55,900 bases of DNA, from contig JAAYTK010000012.1 in assembly GCA_012523775.1 (NCBI GenBank), forward strand, positions 1 to 55,900, read 5' to 3'. Position numbers and translations under genes: made by a program. The notes beneath the pieces are model-generated. The model was not told the DNA's origin. It did not search any database and worked only from the letters and a program-made list of their open reading frames with translations. Positions 52,543 through 55,900 of the stretch are shown piece by piece. The stretch's first letter is position 1, and each line of letters begins with the position of its first letter. The stretch comes from Clostridiales bacterium (GTDB lineage: Bacteria > Bacillota > Clostridia > Lachnospirales > Lachnospiraceae).

Positions 52543-53688
52543 ATGATAATCAAACAGTTTCCTGTTGATCTTACTCTAGACTATCCTCTGAACGTAGAAT
52601 ACAATACCGACAAAATAGCATTCTTTGATATTGAGACCACCGGCTTTGTTGCGGAAACAACTTATCTGTATCTAATCGGTTGCATATATACTAAGGATGC
52701 TTCTTTACATATGATTCAATGGTTTTCTGAAGATATTAGAGAGGAAGCCCTGCTTATAAAGAGCTTCTTTGAATTCATTAAGGACTATGACCTTCTTGTT
52801 CATTATAACGGATCAGGCTTTGACATTCCCTATCTGACAAAAAAATGCGAGATGCTGCAGCTTGATTACTCCATTAAGGATATCCAAAGTCTGGATTATT
52901 ATAAGAAGATTTATCCGATTCGTAAAATATTCAGACTCAAAAATTATAAACAAAAGACTATTGAGTCTTTTCTTAATGTGAAAAGAACAGATGAATTACA
53001 CGGAGGAAAGCTGATTGAAGTATATCAAAGCTATATTGGAAAAAGGCATATAGAAAAGCTGCAAAAATCAAGAGCCCATGAATCCGTTGACAGCCCTAAG
53101 ATTAATGAATCAGAGTCAGACGAACTGCTTAAGCTTCTTCTGTTGCATAATGAGGATGATATAAAGGGACTGGTCCAACTAAGTCCTATACTCTACTACT
53201 GTGACCTGTTCGAAAAACCCTTTCAGATTATTCAGGCAGGAGTGGATGAAGGAAAGCTGATTATACGATTGGAATATGATTTTAATATTCCTATCAGAAT
53301 CAGCTTTGGTAATGATTATATGTATATGAATGCTTATGAGAACTCCGCTCTTATTACCATAGATATTTATGATGGTGAATTAAAGTACTTCTATGACAAT
53401 TATAGAGATTATTATTACCTTCCGAATGAAGACAGGGCGATACATAAAAGTCTTGCAATATATGTCGACAAGGATTTTCGTGTTAAGGCTAAGCCTTCCA
53501 CCTGTTATACGAAAAAGGCAGGCTTATTTACTCCCCAATACCATCCTATAATCGACCCGAGCTTCAAGAAGGAGTATAACGATAAAATTACATTTGTAGA
53601 GATACACACCGATTTCCTTCTTAAGGAGGATAACCTCACCAAATATATAAATCATATACTTGGACATATTATATTGACAAAGGCATAA
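52543..53688 (+). CDS. yprB: YprB-like RNase H-fold DEDD exonuclease
   Basis: 381 residues. The DnaQ-like core occupies about 20-215: the DxE motif at D29/E31 (FFDIETTGF), the second Asp near 94 (NGSGFDIPYL), a YKKIYPIRKIFRLKNYKQK segment, and HNEDDIKGL near 203 with the last acidic residues. The C-terminal part (about 215-381) has no recognised domain. Bacillus YprB is paired with the helicase YprA; no yprA is in this window. Likely a nucleic-acid exonuclease of unknown role. It is divergent from cls and convergent with uxaA, 18 bases apart. Confidence 0.85.
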   Translation: MIIKQFPVDLTLDYPLNVEYNTDKIAFFDIETTGFVAETTYLYLIGCIYTKDASLHMIQWFSEDIREEALLIKSFFEFIKDYDLLVHYNGSGFDIPYLTKKCEMLQLDYSIKDIQSLDYYKKIYPIRKIFRLKNYKQKTIESFLNVKRTDELHGGKLIEVYQSYIGKRHIEKLQKSRAHESVDSPKINESESDELLKLLLLHNEDDIKGLVQLSPILYYCDLFEKPFQIIQAGVDEGKLIIRLEYDFNIPIRISFGNDYMYMNAYENSALITIDIYDGELKYFYDNYRDYYYLPNEDRAIHKSLAIYVDKDFRVKAKPSTCYTKKAGLFTPQYHPIIDPSFKKEYNDKITFVEIHTDFLLKEDNLTKYINHILGHIILTKA

Positions 53689-53706
53689 TATAGCCCCTGT
53701 CAGTGG

Positions 53707-55188
53707 TTATAGGGTTACCCCCTGCTTCCATATGGCTATATCATAAAATCCTGCTTCTTCAGCCCTTACTCTTCTTCCCGAAGCCACTTCAATTACATAA
53801 TTATATAATTCCTCGGCTAAAGCCCCTCTGTCAGTCCCGGACACCAACCTACCGGCATCAAAGTCAATCCAATTGCTCTTATGCTTTATAAGCCCGCTGT
53901 TACTGGATATCTTGACGGTGGGAACACAGGAGCCGAAGGGTGTTCCTCTGCCCGTGGTAAACAGCACCATCTGTGCCCCGGAGGCAGCCAAAGCGGTAGC
54001 CGCAACCAAATCATTCCCCGGTGCACTAAGAAGATTTAAGCCTTTATTCGTAACCGGCTCAGCATAAGAAAGCACATCAACCACGGGAGCGCTTCCGGCC
54101 TTCTGTGTACATCCCAGAGCCTTCTCTTCCAAGGTGGTAATTCCTCCTTCTTTATTGCCCGGTGATGGATTCTCATATATGGGCTGTTCATTCCTGATAT
54201 AATATTCCTTAAATCCGTTTATCATTGATACGGTCTTGTTATAAACATCTTCACTTATACATCTTTTCATTAATATACTCTCGGCTCCGAACATCTCAGG
54301 AACCTCAGTTAAAATCGCAGTTCCATTCTTAGATATCAGTATATCTGAAAAATCACCCACCAAAGGATTGGCTGTTATTCCTGACAAACCGTCAGAGCCA
54401 CCGCATTTTAATCCCACAATTAATTCATCTACGGGAATAGGCTCCCTTACAAATTGCTTGGAATAAAACGAGAGTTCCCTTATAAGGCTTAATCCTTCCT
54501 CTGTTTCATTGGAAACATCCTGACACCGGAGAAATTTTACCCTATTGTCATCCACGGGTCCAAGATATTTTTTCAGCACATCTATATTGCAGTTTTCACA
54601 GCCCAGACCCAGAACCAATACTCCTGCCGCATTCGGATGCTTTATTAGTTCGGCCAATAATCTTAGTGTATTATCCTGGTCGTCCCCAAGCTGTGAACAA
54701 CCATATGGGTGCGGAAAGGCTATTATTCCTTCCAATGTACCCTCTACCAAGGATACCGATTGTCTTTCCAAAGCCGTGGCTATTGAATTAACACAGCCAA
54801 CCGTAGGAATTATCCATATCTGATTTCGAATTCCGGCTTTACCATCCTTCCTGCGGTACCCTGAAAAGTATCCTATGTCAGACGGCTCTATCTTCTTGAA
54901 ATCAGGATTATAGGAATAACTTAATATTTCTCCAAGCCCGGTTCTCAGGTTATCCGTATGTACGAGGCTGCCTTCGCATATATGGCCTATGGCAGTTCCG
55001 ATGGGATAACCGTATTTTATTATAGCTTCTTTGTCTTTAATGTCCCGTAAAGCAAATTTATGCCCATGCGTTATATTATCACGAAGCAATATCCGGCCAT
55101 ATTCGGTGTCCACGGCATATCCCTTGCTTATATCCTTCAGGGCAACACCCACAGTATCATCTTTATGAATAATTACATAGTCATTCAA
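53707..55188 (-). CDS. uxaA: Altronate dehydratase UxaA
   Basis: 493 residues, the full fusion length. The N-terminal SAF domain (about 1-75, VIIHKDDTVGVAL) is followed by the large dehydratase domain: GYFSGYRRKDGKAGIRNQIWIIPTVGCVN, FPHPYGCSQLGDD, GLGCENCN, GLKCGGSDGLSGITANP and TTGRGTPFGSCVPTVKIS. It converts D-altronate to 2-keto-3-deoxygluconate in galacturonate breakdown; the related D-galactarate dehydratase lacks this arrangement of neighbours. uxaB ends four bases upstream, so the two form an operon. kduD, kdgK and kdgA are not in view. Confidence 0.94.
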   Translation of the reverse strand: MNDYVIIHKDDTVGVALKDISKGYAVDTEYGRILLRDNITHGHKFALRDIKDKEAIIKYGYPIGTAIGHICEGSLVHTDNLRTGLGEILSYSYNPDFKKIEPSDIGYFSGYRRKDGKAGIRNQIWIIPTVGCVNSIATALERQSVSLVEGTLEGIIAFPHPYGCSQLGDDQDNTLRLLAELIKHPNAAGVLVLGLGCENCNIDVLKKYLGPVDDNRVKFLRCQDVSNETEEGLSLIRELSFYSKQFVREPIPVDELIVGLKCGGSDGLSGITANPLVGDFSDILISKNGTAILTEVPEMFGAESILMKRCISEDVYNKTVSMINGFKEYYIRNEQPIYENPSPGNKEGGITTLEEKALGCTQKAGSAPVVDVLSYAEPVTNKGLNLLSAPGNDLVAATALAASGAQMVLFTTGRGTPFGSCVPTVKISSNSGLIKHKSNWIDFDAGRLVSGTDRGALAEELYNYVIEVASGRRVRAEEAGFYDIAIWKQGVTL

Positions 55189-55192
55189 TTGT

Positions 55193-55900
55193 TCACGCTC
55201 CTATCTCCTTAAGTGCGCTTCGTATACCATACTTTCTTATCTTCACAAGATAATCGGTGATAATATCAACGAGTCCCGGATACTTAGTCATATCCTCTCC
55301 AAAGAAACCCTCGCTCTTTAAAAATTCCCCGACTAATTCTTTGTCGTCCCTGTCGGCCGAACCATCGAAAAACCTCATCACCTGCTCATCATCTATAATC
55401 TTATATTCTATACCGTCTCTATAAGCTACGAGGGTATCTTCGTTATGAAGCTTGCCCCGATACAGGCTTATCAATGCCGCAAGGGAGAATGTCAGACAGG
55501 GAGGTAACTGTCCGTTGGCTTTATAATAATCCTTAAAGCTTGGCATACATCGTGCCCTCCACTTTGATACGCTATTTAATGATATAGATAAGAGAGAATG
55601 CTTTATGAAGGGATTTTCAAATCTCTCAATAACCTTAACAGCAAAATCCTCTGATTCCTCTCTTGGGAGGGTCAGACCCGGAATAATCTCATTAAATATG
55701 GTGTCTAGCATAAACTTCTTGGTTAATTCATCGTCCATGGTCTCCTTAATAGTATCGTTTCCCGCCAGATATGATGCTGCCGCAACGGAGGTGTGAGCAC
55801 CGTTAAGAATTCTGACCTTTCTCTCTCTGTATGGCTTAACATCCTTGGTAAAGATTACGGGAAGTCCTGCCTTATCCAGAGGAAACTCATCAGAAATATC
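55193..55900 (-). CDS. uxaB: Tagaturonate reductase UxaB (5' end outside window)
   Basis: The last 235 residues are visible; the start lies beyond the right edge. The segment LPVIFTKDVKPYRERKVRILNGAHTSVAA is the highly conserved mannitol-dehydrogenase/UxaB core, including the KVRILNGAHT catalytic motif. The C-terminal helical domain (KHSLLSISLNSVSKWRARCMPSF) follows. It reduces D-tagaturonate to D-altronate with NADH. Mannitol dehydrogenase or fructuronate reductase (UxuB) share the fold, but the adjacent uxaA identifies the pathway. Confidence 0.9.
   Translation of the reverse strand, partial: DISDEFPLDKAGLPVIFTKDVKPYRERKVRILNGAHTSVAAASYLAGNDTIKETMDDELTKKFMLDTIFNEIIPGLTLPREESEDFAVKVIERFENPFIKHSLLSISLNSVSKWRARCMPSFKDYYKANGQLPPCLTFSLAALISLYRGKLHNEDTLVAYRDGIEYKIIDDEQVMRFFDGSADRDDKELVGEFLKSEGFFGEDMTKYPGLVDIITDYLVKIRKYGIRSALKEIGA

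Overview
The window looks like a chromosomal segment of a spore-forming, low-GC Clostridia, most likely a Lachnospiraceae. This is inferred from the gene set and from family-level similarity of the translated proteins; no species can be named. The signs are a SigK-type sporulation sigma factor, an IreB-RuvX-DUF1292 gene trio, a UPF0210/UPF0237 pair, a DUF5057 protein at the end of a Gram-positive type IV pilus operon, and many small single-direction operons. No insertion sequence, prophage or CRISPR array is visible, and no stretch longer than 300 bases lacks a gene.

Left third (1-17156, minus strand): one long type IV pilus operon read from a promoter at about 17130-17156. Its order is pilB, pilT, pilC, the major pilin pilA, pilD, a fused pilM-pilN, pilO, four minor prepilins (PilV-like, a giant PilX/GspK-like, FimT/GspH-like and PilW-like) and finally a very large secreted DUF5057 protein that runs off the left edge. 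Divergent from pilB is a membrane GAF-GGDEF-EAL protein that probably turns over cyclic di-GMP, a known regulator of clostridial type IV pili.

Middle (20.5-42 kb): sigK; a tRNA-modification pair trhP-trmR with a short MltG-like protein; RNase J; a Fur-family regulator; DUF1292-RuvX-IreB; and mtaB. This is the Bacillus yrzL-yrrK-yrzB-yrrLMNO neighbourhood with RNase J and fur inserted. Then come a lone HPr-like gene on the plus strand, thiI with its cysteine desulfurase partner, an M23 peptidase, and a probable transcription unit YycJ-like hydrolase - UPF0237 - UPF0210 - pepD - LCP ligase. A zinc-finger membrane protein, polA and coaE follow, and then tRNA-Leu(CAA).

Right part (42-55.9 kb): a Nudix hydrolase; a large U32 protein with ftsW and a class B PBP (elongation or division synthase pair); zapA; ruvAB with a small zinc-ribbon/HTH protein and cardiolipin synthase; yprB on the plus strand; and uxaB-uxaA for hexuronate breakdown, with uxaB cut by the right edge.

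The strongest candidate for something undescribed is the distal end of the pilus operon. A giant GspK/PilX-like pilin lacking Glu5 and a DUF5057 protein of more than 1300 residues, with an EF-hand-type calcium loop and repeated modules, could form a PilY1-like pilus tip in a Gram-positive bacterium.
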